NCBI GenBank assembly: GCA_022448315.1
Contig: JAKVCA010000019.1
Span: forward strand, 122,098 to 186,097
Reading direction: 5' to 3'
DNA: 64,000 bases
Origin: Pirellulaceae bacterium
GTDB taxonomy: Bacteria; Planctomycetota; Planctomycetia; Pirellulales; Pirellulaceae
The notes under the pieces are model-generated. The model was not told where the DNA came from. It did no database searches and saw only the letters and a list, made by a program, of their open reading frames with translations. The translations under genes and the position numbers were made by a program. Numbering within the stretch: the stretch's first letter is position 1; every line of letters starts with the position of its first letter. Of the stretch, positions 36,254-44,878 are shown piece after piece.

Positions 36254-37540
36254 TTACCTTGGAGCCCGCTCGTTCACGGGTTGTTGGACCGCAGGTTGGC
36301 TCAACGATTCGTTTGGAAGTTGACGGACGTACTCCACTAGAGACCAAATGTCGTCAGACGTCAAAGAGACCGCCGCCGCAGGCATCGGAGTACCCTCGAT
36401 GCCATTCTTGATTCGCAAATACAGATCGACCGGGCGAGAGCCTCCACGATAGTTTCCCAGCCTCAAATTCCGAGGAATAAGGTTGCGAGGGGGCATGGCT
36501 CCCAGGCCGACAAACTCGTTTATCCTCTCCGTTTCCGCCGGATCAATTCCCAGCGTCTTCATCCAATCCTTGGTCCAATCATCGTAGTCATCGACCTGCC
36601 CATCACCTAAAGCCAATTTGCCGTGACATTGAACACACGCCCCTGTTGAAAAAAACAGGTCTTTACCTCGAGCAATCCACATGTCTCGATCGGGATGTCC
36701 TGGTGACAGTTCGACGGGGCGTTGCGGGACCTCCGTCATAGAATCGACGGCTTCAAACCATTGGTCCACTTGTGGAAACACCACCTCATCCACAACATCG
36801 TTAGGCCCAAACAATGGTGGGTAAGGCTCCTCGTCTCCCGACTCGACTGCCGCTTCAATCGCTTCATCTGCTGCCTCGAACTGCTCTTCCGAGGCGATGA
36901 AATCAAGCGCGGGATCCGGATCTTCCGCCAGAATTGACAACAGGTCCCGTTCCGTCCGTCCACGAATGGTCAGATATTTGACGTAGTCCACCAACGCATC
37001 AATTTCTTCGTCAGGCAACCTTCGGAAAGAAGGCATGGCCGTATTCGGAATTCCATTCTTCAGAATCCTCCGAAGATCTTCTTGCGTTGGCGGCACGTTC
37101 AACGGAGTTGACTTGTATTTGAATTTTCCCAGCCGAAAATCGCGTGGGTAAGGATTCAAAAATGCAGAGGTCGGTCCACTCCCATCGCCAGAAATGCCAT
37201 GACAATGGACACAGTGTTCTCGATACAGTCCCTGGGCTTCACCATCTTCGAGCGAAGCTACCGGTCCGGCCGCCGAAACCAAATGCTCTTGGGTGACGAG
37301 ATTGACCTCGGGATCATCCTCGACAAGACCGGGGAAGTCGGGTTCATCCGGCGTGCCAAAAGCCGCAGTCAAAAAGGACCCGATGTCCTCAAGTTGGCCG
37401 GCGGCGAATTGCTCTTCTTCGCCCAGAGTTTGCAACTCCAGTTTCTTGACTTCAACGGCGTTCTGACGAAATTCCGGTGGTGGAGTACATCCAGCGACAC
37501 AAACGATCAAAGTCAACAGCAGTGATCCTGTATATCTCAT
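36254..37540 (-). CDS. Di-haem cytochrome c lipoprotein
   Basis: A 428-residue exported lipoprotein (lipobox VAGC at residues 15-18) with two class I cytochrome c domains: CVHCH near 110-114 and CVQCH near 302-306. Methionine ligands are plausible in NTAMPSFRR and GTPMPAAA. Between the domains is an acidic linker. It lies directly upstream of subunit II, which lacks its own cytochrome domain, so the likely role is electron carrier to CuA. ATG at 37540 with GAGG shortly upstream is preferred over a start at 37594. Family-level call is certain; the partner is inference from position. Confidence 0.92.
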   Translation of the reverse strand: MRYTGSLLLTLIVCVAGCTPPPEFRQNAVEVKKLELQTLGEEEQFAAGQLEDIGSFLTAAFGTPDEPDFPGLVEDDPEVNLVTQEHLVSAAGPVASLEDGEAQGLYREHCVHCHGISGDGSGPTSAFLNPYPRDFRLGKFKYKSTPLNVPPTQEDLRRILKNGIPNTAMPSFRRLPDEEIDALVDYVKYLTIRGRTERDLLSILAEDPDPALDFIASEEQFEAADEAIEAAVESGDEEPYPPLFGPNDVVDEVVFPQVDQWFEAVDSMTEVPQRPVELSPGHPDRDMWIARGKDLFFSTGACVQCHGKLALGDGQVDDYDDWTKDWMKTLGIDPAETERINEFVGLGAMPPRNLIPRNLRLGNYRGGSRPVDLYLRIKNGIEGTPMPAAAVSLTSDDIWSLVEYVRQLPNESLSQPAVQQPVNERAPR

Positions 37541-37722
37541 GATTTCCTCGTTGACCTTGCGTCTCTGAATTCCATTGAAGCTTTTATCCCGCAAGATGCT
37601 TCAACTCAGAAAGGCGATTGTGGAAAGCCCAACTGGGTTGAGGCATGGCATCTGGGAAAAATAGCGATTCGCCACCCCAAGTTCTCGAAAGAGCGGCACC
37701 CCGGTCCCGTCTCAGTCACCTT

Positions 37723-37923
37723 TCATCCTTCCTCGCTTCCATCCGCAGAGGGATCAGCAGGCGAGGTCGACTCCGTACTCGCATTTGACTCCATACCCAT
37801 CTCCTGCCTGAACGCCGATACGTCCGAATTCGCCGCAGGGAGTATCGGTGCATTGGCTCGTTGATAACAACCAGCCGAGGCGATAATCAACACGCCCACG
37901 AACGAAACCGTAAGTTGTCTCAT
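37723..37923 (-). CDS. Small lipoprotein at the head of the oxidase operon
   Basis: A 66-residue protein with a signal peptide and lipobox ASAGC (Cys19), then a short Ser/Asp/Glu-rich disordered tail. It has no recognisable domain. No good ribosome-binding site is seen before ATG 37923, which lowers confidence, but the signal sequence is clear and such tiny lipoproteins are common in planctomycetes. It is the first leftward gene before the di-haem cytochrome and 82 bases downstream of the dyad at 38005-38021. Confidence 0.65.
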   Translation of the reverse strand: MRQLTVSFVGVLIIASAGCYQRANAPILPAANSDVSAFRQEMGMESNASTESTSPADPSADGSEEG

Positions 37924-38402
37924 AGCAGGAGTTTGCTTAACAAGGGTCTGAAACGAATGTACCCAGTACGTAGTCTAATTTACGACTCCTCCGGGGAGTA
38001 GGTCTGCGTCAAATTGACGCACAAGATCTCAGTCCAAAATCACCCCTAAGCAACTAGGGACGCGGCCGAAAACGACCCCTCTAAAGGACCGGATTTTTGG
38101 TGTCATCGTAACCGCCTCGCGTAACGCGCTCAAACCCTCGATGTGAACACTCAGCATGACGCAACGACGATCCAAATCCCAACGCCGACAGGCTGGCAGC
38201 CCGTCGCGCGTTTTCCTGAAATGAATGTTCCTTCAATGAAACGGGTCAACCATCCCCAGGAACCCACCTTCGGCGAACGATGCCGTCGCCGGAGCGTCGG
38301 AAGCTACCTCCGTCTCAAATTGGACAGGGTTCGAACTCGCGTGAATCAATGCAGATGTTGAAGGTAAAAACTGGCCGTCACAGGATAAGAACACCAATCC
38401 AC
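37924..38402. other. Intergenic region upstream of the oxidase operon
   Basis: About 480 bases up to the terminator at 38403. It contains the perfect dyad at 38005-38021 and a weaker one (ACTCC-TCCGG-GGAGT) at 37985-37999. No convincing gene; the rightward open frames in it lack ribosome-binding sites and coding character. Confidence 0.5.
38005..38021. promoter_or_regulatory. Perfect 17-bp dyad, candidate operator of the oxidase operon
   Basis: TGCGTCAA-A-TTGACGCA, two exact 8-base half-sites around one base. It lies 82-98 bases before the first ATG of the leftward operon, where an operator or activator site would be expected. I do not recognise the regulator family from the half-site. Confidence 0.5.
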
Positions 38403-38433
38403 AAAAAAACCCGCCCCACTAGCATGGGGCGGG
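38403..38433 (-). terminator. Rho-independent terminator of the cupredoxin-like gene
   Basis: CCCGCCCCA (38410-38418), loop CTAGCA, TGGGGCGGG (38425-38433); reading leftward the stem is followed by seven T. It lies 30 bases beyond the stop of the cupredoxin-like gene, so this gene is not part of the oxidase operon. Confidence 0.9.
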
Positions 38434-38462
38434 TAAAGACGACTTTTCGGCTCAACTGGACC

Positions 38463-39269
38463 TTAGGGCATTAAGTCTTCGATTTTCATCTCCATCGTGC
38501 CCAGATCGGTGACTTCACCATCTTCGATCGTCACCTCGACCGCCCCAACGCGATCGGACTCGACTTCTTTTCCACCCTGCGAAAACCCTTTGAGGTATCC
38601 ACCCGTTTTGGAACGCCCGCCACGTTCATGCCAGAAAACAAACTTCCATGTGCCATCTGGGATATTTTTGATCTCGAATTCTCCCGTTTCCGACGAAACC
38701 GCAAAGTAGGGTTCGTCACGTACCAACACGACGGCTTGCATCCATGGGTGGCTTCCGCACACGACTTTTACGGGAGTGGTGTCTGCTGTCTTCATTTCGA
38801 GTTCAATTTGGCCATTTGGCGGAATATTCGGGTTCGCTGGATTCTTGAGCGACTGGACATTGGCGTTATGTCCGACGGGATCGCTGTTTTTAACAAGTAA
38901 CGACTGCGCGGTTGTCATCACAACCACATGCGGCTCGAACCGACAATTCTTGTTGTCCAATTCGAGTGTGGCAGACTTCAGTTCTGCGTAGTCCGGATGA
39001 ACATCTGGTTTCTGTGGGGCGCGACGACTCTGATACATGCAAATGACAACATTTTGAAGGCCACCGGCCTTGCCCACAATCAGGCTTTCGTCAACCAGCC
39101 CTTTGTTCCCACAGACCGCAACGTCCTTATTCACCGCCAGTTTTTCCGGCGCAGGAACATCTCCAGCGACCACAAGTTTCCCTTTAAGGTGCCCCCATCC
39201 CGCCTCCGCGGACACTGGCAACACCAAAGCAAGGACCACTAAACTCATTAAACTCCGTAGACGATGCAT
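38463..39269 (-). CDS. Secreted cupredoxin-like copper protein
   Basis: A 268-residue exported protein (signal peptide ending SAEA, about residue 23). The centre resembles a cupredoxin/methylamine-utilisation-type blue copper domain: CRFEPHVVV strand, His in NSDPVGHNANV, then VVCGSHPWM supplying Cys, His and Met, the usual type 1 copper ligand order. The C-terminal part (GEFEIKNIPDGTWKFVFWHE) is a carboxypeptidase-regulatory-like beta domain. It may carry electrons in the periplasm and lies just upstream of the oxidase operon but with its own terminator. A start at ATG 39269 gives a good signal peptide. Confidence 0.85.
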   Translation of the reverse strand: MHRLRSLMSLVVLALVLPVSAEAGWGHLKGKLVVAGDVPAPEKLAVNKDVAVCGNKGLVDESLIVGKAGGLQNVVICMYQSRRAPQKPDVHPDYAELKSATLELDNKNCRFEPHVVVMTTAQSLLVKNSDPVGHNANVQSLKNPANPNIPPNGQIELEMKTADTTPVKVVCGSHPWMQAVVLVRDEPYFAVSSETGEFEIKNIPDGTWKFVFWHERGGRSKTGGYLKGFSQGGKEVESDRVGAVEVTIEDGEVTDLGTMEMKIEDLMP

Positions 39270-39712
39270 CGACTCTCTCCTCTATACCTCAAAAGCTGCG
39301 GTTAAACATGGCTCACGTAAGAGGGGCCAACCTGAGCATTGGCCCATAAGGCGGGACTCCGCACAAAATTGCCAGTGCGTACACGTGGGGCAAGTGCGGG
39401 GACCGTTGAAAACAACGGGCTTCAGATTATACGCTGCCGAGTCGTTCACGGCAAAAAGGGATGCCGCAGGGAAACGGGGCCATTTTCATTTTTTTTAAAT
39501 ATCTCATGACGATTTGGCCTTCCGTTGAACCCCAGCCCGGATTTTCCCGCACCCTGTTTCAGTGTTTGCCCGTTAAAAATTACCCAAACAGCAAAAAACA
39601 CCTGCTGACCCCAATGAACACTTTGGGACCTTGCAGGTGTTTTTTACCGGCGGACGACAGGTTTAGCCCTCCGGCCCAATCGCTCTGGTGCAACCTTGCC
39701 TTCGCGTTTTGA
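39270..39712. other. Intergenic region with bidirectional terminator
   Basis: About 440 bases between two leftward genes. It holds the terminator at 39593-39645 for the upstream gene, and must hold the promoter of the cupredoxin-like gene, for which I could not pick convincing boxes. Confidence 0.5.
39593..39645 (-). terminator. Long bidirectional terminator hairpin
   Basis: AAAAAACACCTGC (39593-39605) pairs with GCAGGTGTTTTTT (39633-39645) around a 27-base loop that has a small inner stem. A and T runs on both sides allow use in either direction. It lies about 70 bases past the stop of the outer-membrane-type protein. Confidence 0.85.
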
Positions 39713-40903
39713 CTAATTGCTCTCCGGCACCACGAAGAAAGTGCCGTTGTCAGCAACGTCAAACATAGGTCGGTGATAACGTCCTCGGTAGTTGGTCAAA
39801 CCCATGGGGTACCACACCAGATTGATACCCACGTTCCACGTCTCGTCGATGTTGCCCTGCGGATTTGAGTTGTACTCAGGCACGATGTAAACAAAGCTGC
39901 TCGATAGAGCAAACTTCTCGCTCAATGGAGTCCAGAAATCCGCACCAAAAAGACCGTTGCCTTGCCCAGTCCATCCCAGCAGTCCGCGTGCTTGGGTTCC
40001 GCTGCATTGATCGAAGATGTGTTCGTAGAAAAATGAGTAGGTATCCAAGACTTGCCAGTTGCGCCCATCCGGCGCGGAATCCGCAGTCCCGATAACCTCC
40101 GAATCACGAAGAGCGGTCGTAAAACGGAATCCGAGTTCGTTGCCACCTGGATAAGCCCAACTCAATACCCCACGCAACTGGGTCATTTCCGTCTTTGCGT
40201 ACCAGGACTCGCTCCGGTAATCGACAACGACGCCTCCTTGAAACCCGTAATCAACGCGTCGAAACAAACCACCAGTCATGAAGACCTGATCGCGAGAGCT
40301 TGGTGTAAAATCTGCCCCGGCAAAGTTTGCATTGACGCTGCTGACCCCGAACTGTCCATCGAAGAGATCACAGGGCATGCAGGGCAACTTGAAGCCTGCG
40401 TTGAAGCCTGCAGTGAAGCCGAAGCTTCCGTCCCGGCCGAGGTTCTGAGGACCTTTGAAAGCGTCCACGCCCGTGAAAAACTCCATATTTCGGAGCGAAA
40501 CCTGAGGACAGGGGATGAGACAACCTCCGGCACATGCGTAGGTCCCGCAGGAGTCGCAACCGTGATCTAGATGGACGTCGTAATGTTCACTGACTTCTTC
40601 GTAAACTTCTGTGGTCGAGACGCCACCCTCATCTTGCGGTATGGGACGCATTCTTTCGCTTTTCGGAATGTAAGCCGCTGGCACTTCCCGCTCCGTGGCA
40701 TAACCGATGGCGTTTCGCGGGGAAGCGGTGTAGCTCGCCCGTCGAACCTCGCCCTCGAAAGGACGTTGTCCGGCAGAGGTGGTCGGCCTAAGTGTGTTGG
40801 GAACGTGGCGTGAAGTTTGTGCCTGAACCATCGTTGTCCAGGCCACCAAAAGAAAACCTGCCGCAATCATAAATGCGGCCTTTGAATTAGATCGGGGGGA
40901 CAT
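39713..40903 (-). CDS. Outer-membrane-type beta-rich protein (planctomycete family, DUF6666-like)
   Basis: A 396-residue exported protein: signal peptide (AAFMIAAGFLLVAWTTMVQA), an N-terminal low-complexity part, a Cys-rich segment (HGCDSCGTYACAGGCLIPC), then a long region of alternating amphipathic beta strands rich in Gly and aromatics, ending in a strand with a terminal-type pattern. This matches secreted planctomycete beta-barrel-like proteins; I recall the label DUF6666 for them but cannot check it. ATG at 40903 with AAGGA 7 nt upstream is preferred over upstream codons. No enzyme motif. Confidence 0.8.
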   Translation of the reverse strand: MSPRSNSKAAFMIAAGFLLVAWTTMVQAQTSRHVPNTLRPTTSAGQRPFEGEVRRASYTASPRNAIGYATEREVPAAYIPKSERMRPIPQDEGGVSTTEVYEEVSEHYDVHLDHGCDSCGTYACAGGCLIPCPQVSLRNMEFFTGVDAFKGPQNLGRDGSFGFTAGFNAGFKLPCMPCDLFDGQFGVSSVNANFAGADFTPSSRDQVFMTGGLFRRVDYGFQGGVVVDYRSESWYAKTEMTQLRGVLSWAYPGGNELGFRFTTALRDSEVIGTADSAPDGRNWQVLDTYSFFYEHIFDQCSGTQARGLLGWTGQGNGLFGADFWTPLSEKFALSSSFVYIVPEYNSNPQGNIDETWNVGINLVWYPMGLTNYRGRYHRPMFDVADNGTFFVVPESN

Positions 40904-41195
40904 GATCTCTTCCTTACACATGTGCGTCACCGCAACAATTCCTGAGAGAGGCGATCCGCGTCCTTGTTCAAGACGCAAGGCTTTGAGAGAACGGGAAAAA
41001 ACCCAACAGCACTCAACCTTCACACCTCACGATCGAGCAACGGACGGCAGCGCCGTCATGCACAGTTCTTGCCCGATGGAAAAATCATCGGAATCCGCAA
41101 GGTCAAAACTTTCGGCAAAATCGGAATAATCAAAAAAGAGAACGCAGAGTGCCTAAACTATCGCCTAAGCGCCTCGATATCGGTTCCGTTGCCTG

Positions 41196-41450
41196 TTAGT
41201 TGTCTGAAGGTGCAGCATCCTCTGCAGATTCGACTTCCAACTCGGTGGTCATCTCCGCTACACCGCCATCCATCTGACTCGGGTCGTAAAAGGCAGAACC
41301 CACTCTGCCTTGCTGGCGATCGACTCGCTCCCATTTGCCGCCGAAAGCGGGGTAGTCAAAGTCATAAGGGTTGCAGCATGCCGCACAACCACTCATTCCA
41401 ATCGCGAGAACAGACGTCAAGAAAAGGGACAACGTTTTCATGATTCTCAT
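41196..41450 (-). CDS. Small lipoprotein
   Basis: An 84-residue protein with signal peptide and lipobox MSGC, followed by a Cys-Cys pair (CAACCNP), an aromatic DFDYPAFGGKWERVDR segment and an acidic tail. The DYPxFGGxxxR phrase recurs in small planctomycete lipoproteins I have seen but has no known role. Two ATGs (41450 and 41441) are possible starts. It lies upstream of the outer-membrane-type gene on the same strand, nearly 300 bases away, so it is probably separately transcribed. Confidence 0.72.
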   Translation of the reverse strand: MRIMKTLSLFLTSVLAIGMSGCAACCNPYDFDYPAFGGKWERVDRQQGRVGSAFYDPSQMDGGVAEMTTELEVESAEDAAPSDN

Positions 41451-41650
41451 CCGTACATCAAAGAAGGGGGGAAAGACGGATTCGAGCAGATGGAGGCAAG
41501 GCCGTAAGACGGACGAATGCCCAATGCCCAGTTATCTGTGCGATCGACGTCAAACGCCAATGGCTTGAGTGAGATCCCCGAGTTCAGCGTGTTGCTAGCT
41601 GCGCGGCAACAGGCGCCAGGGTTCTGCAGGGAAGGGGAATCAGGCTCTGC

Positions 41651-43153
41651 TCAAATGAAAGACCTCTTCTCTGAACCCCAAGCACCGCTCGCAGCAGCCT
41701 CAATTCCCCGAATCAGCCCCCGGGCTTTGTGCCAGGTTTCGACACGTTCCTTTTCGGGTGAGGATTGGTAGACGATTCCACCTCCGACGGGAAACGACCA
41801 CCAACCGGCCTGTGCTGTAATGGTCCTGATCAGGATATTGAAATCGCAGCTTCCATCGAAGCCGATGTACCCCAAGGAACCGCAGTAAGCCCCACGTGGC
41901 GTTGGCTCCAATTCGGCAATGATTTCCATGGCTCGAATTTTAGGTGCACCCGTAATCGAACCGCCCGGAAAAATCGCCTCAATCACATCCAGACCATCCG
42001 CATTTTCTTTCAAGACGCCGCGAATGGCAGACACAAGATGCTGAACATACTGGTAGGGCTCCACCTCACAAAGTTGTGTCACCTGAATCGAATCCGCCTT
42101 GCAGATCTTGGACAGATCATTGCGAAGTAAGTCAACGATCATGATATTTTCCGCACGATCTTTTTCACTCTGTCGCAATGTTTCGGCCGCCGACAAGTCG
42201 GCCTCTGGAAACCGTGTGCGATGGGTCGTCCCTTTGATGGGTCGGCTTTCAACGACACGGTCTCGAATCTGCACCAATCGCTCGGGAGACGCACTCACAA
42301 CCTGCGATTCGCCGAGATCCAGAAATCCGGCGAAGGGTGCCGGATTATTCTGTCGCAGGCTGCGATAAAGGCGCCCTGCAGAAGTTCGGGCGGGCGTTCG
42401 AAGTCGGTGGGCGAGATTGACCTGAAAGATATCCCCCGCGCGAATGTACTCGATCCCTCGCTGAACCGCCTCCAGGAACCCTTCCCGACTGAAATTGCTG
42501 AACATCTCAGGGCTACCTTCGACCTCAAACGACGGCGACTCCAGCCTTTGTCGACGATTCCAACTCTCCGAATCAACGTTGCTCAATCGATCTTCCGTGA
42601 CCGCTTCTTCGTTGAGTCGTCGACAGACCTCTGAAATCCGTTCGGCGGCGAGTTCGCCATCCGAAACGGTCAGATCTGAACTCAGGCCATGGCTCAGCAC
42701 CCAGCATCGATTCTGCTGGTGGTCCCATGCGACCACCGTGTCATAAATCCCAACGGCGACGGCGGGAGATTCTAGATCTCGATATTGAGGCGGCGGGATC
42801 TGCTCCATGCTCCGATTCAAATCGTAGGACCAAAGCCCGGCCATTCCGCCCTGAAAAGGCGGCAATTCCTCGACTCGCTTTGCATGAAAATGGCGGATCA
42901 AATGTCTCAACGCTTTGAAAGGTGATGGCTCATCCAGCATGGAGACATGCCACTTCAATGGATCTGCAGTAAGAAACGAATAGCGTCCCAACCGATGCTG
43001 GGGCGTTGCACTGTCGAGAAACAGGCAATGTCGCCGGCACAGATACCGATCAAAGGCAAATTCCGGTCTCGGGACAGGACTCAACTCCGCGTACCACGGC
43101 CCCTCGCCCGTTTGTGACCGCTGGATGACCCACTCCGATAATTTTTTCCCCAT
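41651..43153 (-). CDS. pabB: Aminodeoxychorismate synthase component I
   Basis: A 500-residue chorismate-binding enzyme that makes 4-amino-4-deoxychorismate for p-aminobenzoate. The C-terminal domain has IRAGDIFQVNLAHRL, the diagnostic PIKGT (the lysine marks PabB; TrpE has PIAGT), the DRAENIMIVDLLRNDLSK helix and GGSITGAPKIRAME with the catalytic glutamate. The N-terminal domain is the normal regulatory-type one. No glutamine amidotransferase or lyase domain is fused. ATG at 43153 is chosen as it begins 9 bases after the preceding gene's stop; longer forms would overlap that gene. It is paired with a DHPS-like gene, so pterin cofactor synthesis is the likely pathway. Confidence 0.92.
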   Translation of the reverse strand: MGKKLSEWVIQRSQTGEGPWYAELSPVPRPEFAFDRYLCRRHCLFLDSATPQHRLGRYSFLTADPLKWHVSMLDEPSPFKALRHLIRHFHAKRVEELPPFQGGMAGLWSYDLNRSMEQIPPPQYRDLESPAVAVGIYDTVVAWDHQQNRCWVLSHGLSSDLTVSDGELAAERISEVCRRLNEEAVTEDRLSNVDSESWNRRQRLESPSFEVEGSPEMFSNFSREGFLEAVQRGIEYIRAGDIFQVNLAHRLRTPARTSAGRLYRSLRQNNPAPFAGFLDLGESQVVSASPERLVQIRDRVVESRPIKGTTHRTRFPEADLSAAETLRQSEKDRAENIMIVDLLRNDLSKICKADSIQVTQLCEVEPYQYVQHLVSAIRGVLKENADGLDVIEAIFPGGSITGAPKIRAMEIIAELEPTPRGAYCGSLGYIGFDGSCDFNILIRTITAQAGWWSFPVGGGIVYQSSPEKERVETWHKARGLIRGIEAAASGAWGSEKRSFI

Positions 43154-43161
43154 GCTCAAGC

Positions 43162-44589
43162 TCACTTCGAATTTGCCTCGGAATCTGGCCTGTTTTTTCG
43201 CTCGACTCGCCGATGACGCAATCGATGGCGGTCGGTCTCCTCGCGTGTCAGAATGCCCCAATCCAGCGCCTCATCTTGACGATACTCCTTGCCTAACGTG
43301 AGCGCCGTGTAAGCTTTGCATAACTCGTAACCCAAATAAAAAGCATGTGATGCGTCAACGTTGCGAGGTTGAGTATCCATGAGTTGATCGAATAATTCAA
43401 AGGGATCAGCGTCGGAGAGGTGCAGTTTCGAAGCGACGAGATGAAGCTCATCTGCGATTACCGAAAGTCGATAGTTCGCGTCCTTGAGCTGTTTAGACAA
43501 CTCCTCAAGGTCCTCCGCGTTTGACTTGGCCACCGCAAAATCCCGAAGCATCAGGAGCCGGTCATCAAGTCGTTTCGGCGGCACGCCATTCTCACATGCG
43601 AAGTGAACCAATTCCCGAGCGGCAACGCACTCACGCACCGAGGTCTGAGCCCAAGAGATCACCTGAGTCGTCAACACGCTGCGGATGCCTAATTCCTGAC
43701 AGTACCCCAACAGCAATGTATTGATTCCGGCTGAATCAACATCGGTTAGCTCGGTTAAATTCCCTATCCCCATCATCATCTTCGCGTCGGGGTACCGTTC
43801 TCGAACGGAGTAGTACCGATTCAGGCTTCGAGCAAACCCCATTCCGATCGGCTCAAGGATGGGATCGATGCGAAAACGGGCACCTCGTTGTTCCAGATAG
43901 TCGACGTTGGATGCCAGTCCCGCCAACGTCGATGGCTCATCGGGAATCAAAACCCACTCCACATCCAGCTCATCGGCGAGAGACCGATTTGAAGAATTCA
44001 AGGAGAGTACGAGCTCAGCTCCCGCATCGACCGCCGCAACAATCTCTCTTGGATTGAAACTGTCAACCGACACTCGAGCACCCATGCTCTTGAGATGCTG
44101 AACCGCCTCAGCAACTCCCTCCCAAGTCGATCCCGGATCACACCCCACATCGATGATGTCCGCACCATCCCTGAGCAGTTTTTCAGCGGTTTCCTCAATC
44201 TCTGAAATCGAGAGATCCTTTGCGTGATTAATCTCTGCAATAATTTCGATATCAGATTCGCCATAGGTGTCATCGCGACGACTGACCTGCCCAAAAAACT
44301 CGGGTAATTTCCGCAGATCTCGAGGGCCCAATTGCACCGGCACGCGTAACTCTCGACTGAGTTCATCAAGATCCCCACGACAGTACCCTGGCAACACAAT
44401 GCGTTGAACACCGGGAGAAACCTTGATCCTCGGGCGCACCCATTTGGTCGTCAGCAATGCCGCGACCGAAATGGGCATCACCTGGACTTCGTAGCGGAAC
44501 CCAAGCTTTTGAGACAATTCCTCGAGGACTCGCGTCAAACCCCGTTCCGCAAGACGGCCGGTTACAAAGAGGATAAATTCACCTTGCAT
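43162..44589 (-). CDS. Dihydropteroate-synthase-like protein (DUF6513 / MJ0107-type)
   Basis: A 475-residue two-part protein. Residues 1-115 form a distinct N-terminal domain (FILFVTGRLAERGLTRVLEE). Residues 120-370 form a DHPS-type TIM barrel with the expected landmarks: EIIAEINHA, GADIIDVGCDPGSTW, RVSVDSFNPREI, RIDPILEPIGMGF and MMGIGNLTELTDVDSAG. Classical DHPS lacks the N-terminal domain; proteins with this layout occur in archaea and in methanopterin-using bacteria, where the pterin chemistry differs from folate. The ATG at 44589 gives the family's N-terminus; upstream codons would overlap the divergent neighbour. It is directly upstream of pabB, whose product feeds this reaction type. 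The exact substrate is not proven by sequence. Confidence 0.85.
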   Translation of the reverse strand: MQGEFILFVTGRLAERGLTRVLEELSQKLGFRYEVQVMPISVAALLTTKWVRPRIKVSPGVQRIVLPGYCRGDLDELSRELRVPVQLGPRDLRKLPEFFGQVSRRDDTYGESDIEIIAEINHAKDLSISEIEETAEKLLRDGADIIDVGCDPGSTWEGVAEAVQHLKSMGARVSVDSFNPREIVAAVDAGAELVLSLNSSNRSLADELDVEWVLIPDEPSTLAGLASNVDYLEQRGARFRIDPILEPIGMGFARSLNRYYSVRERYPDAKMMMGIGNLTELTDVDSAGINTLLLGYCQELGIRSVLTTQVISWAQTSVRECVAARELVHFACENGVPPKRLDDRLLMLRDFAVAKSNAEDLEELSKQLKDANYRLSVIADELHLVASKLHLSDADPFELFDQLMDTQPRNVDASHAFYLGYELCKAYTALTLGKEYRQDEALDWGILTREETDRHRLRHRRVERKNRPDSEANSK

Positions 44590-44878
44590 GATGTGAGTTT
44601 CATCGGAGAATAGGATTGAGCGATTGAGGCGGTGATCGTGTCGCAACCAATCGTTGAGTTGCGTCCTGCCAGTGACGCTGGCCCCGTAAAGCACTTGCCC
44701 TTCAATGGCACTCGCCAAGGACGAAACCGGCAGGGATCGCGAAAGCATCCGAGGACTCAGCCCCCTCGTTATACTTTGGATTCGTCGGACTGACGAGTTG
44801 TGGACTTCGCGTCAAACACGTCTCGACGCACTTTCCCCTGAAACTCGGGCCTGCAAGTTTTTTTCAAACGATCTACCT

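Noticed and set aside
38143..38474. Rightward open frames between the oxidase operon and the cupredoxin-like gene
   Set aside because: No ribosome-binding site, no domain, and they overlap the leftward terminator at 38403-38433.
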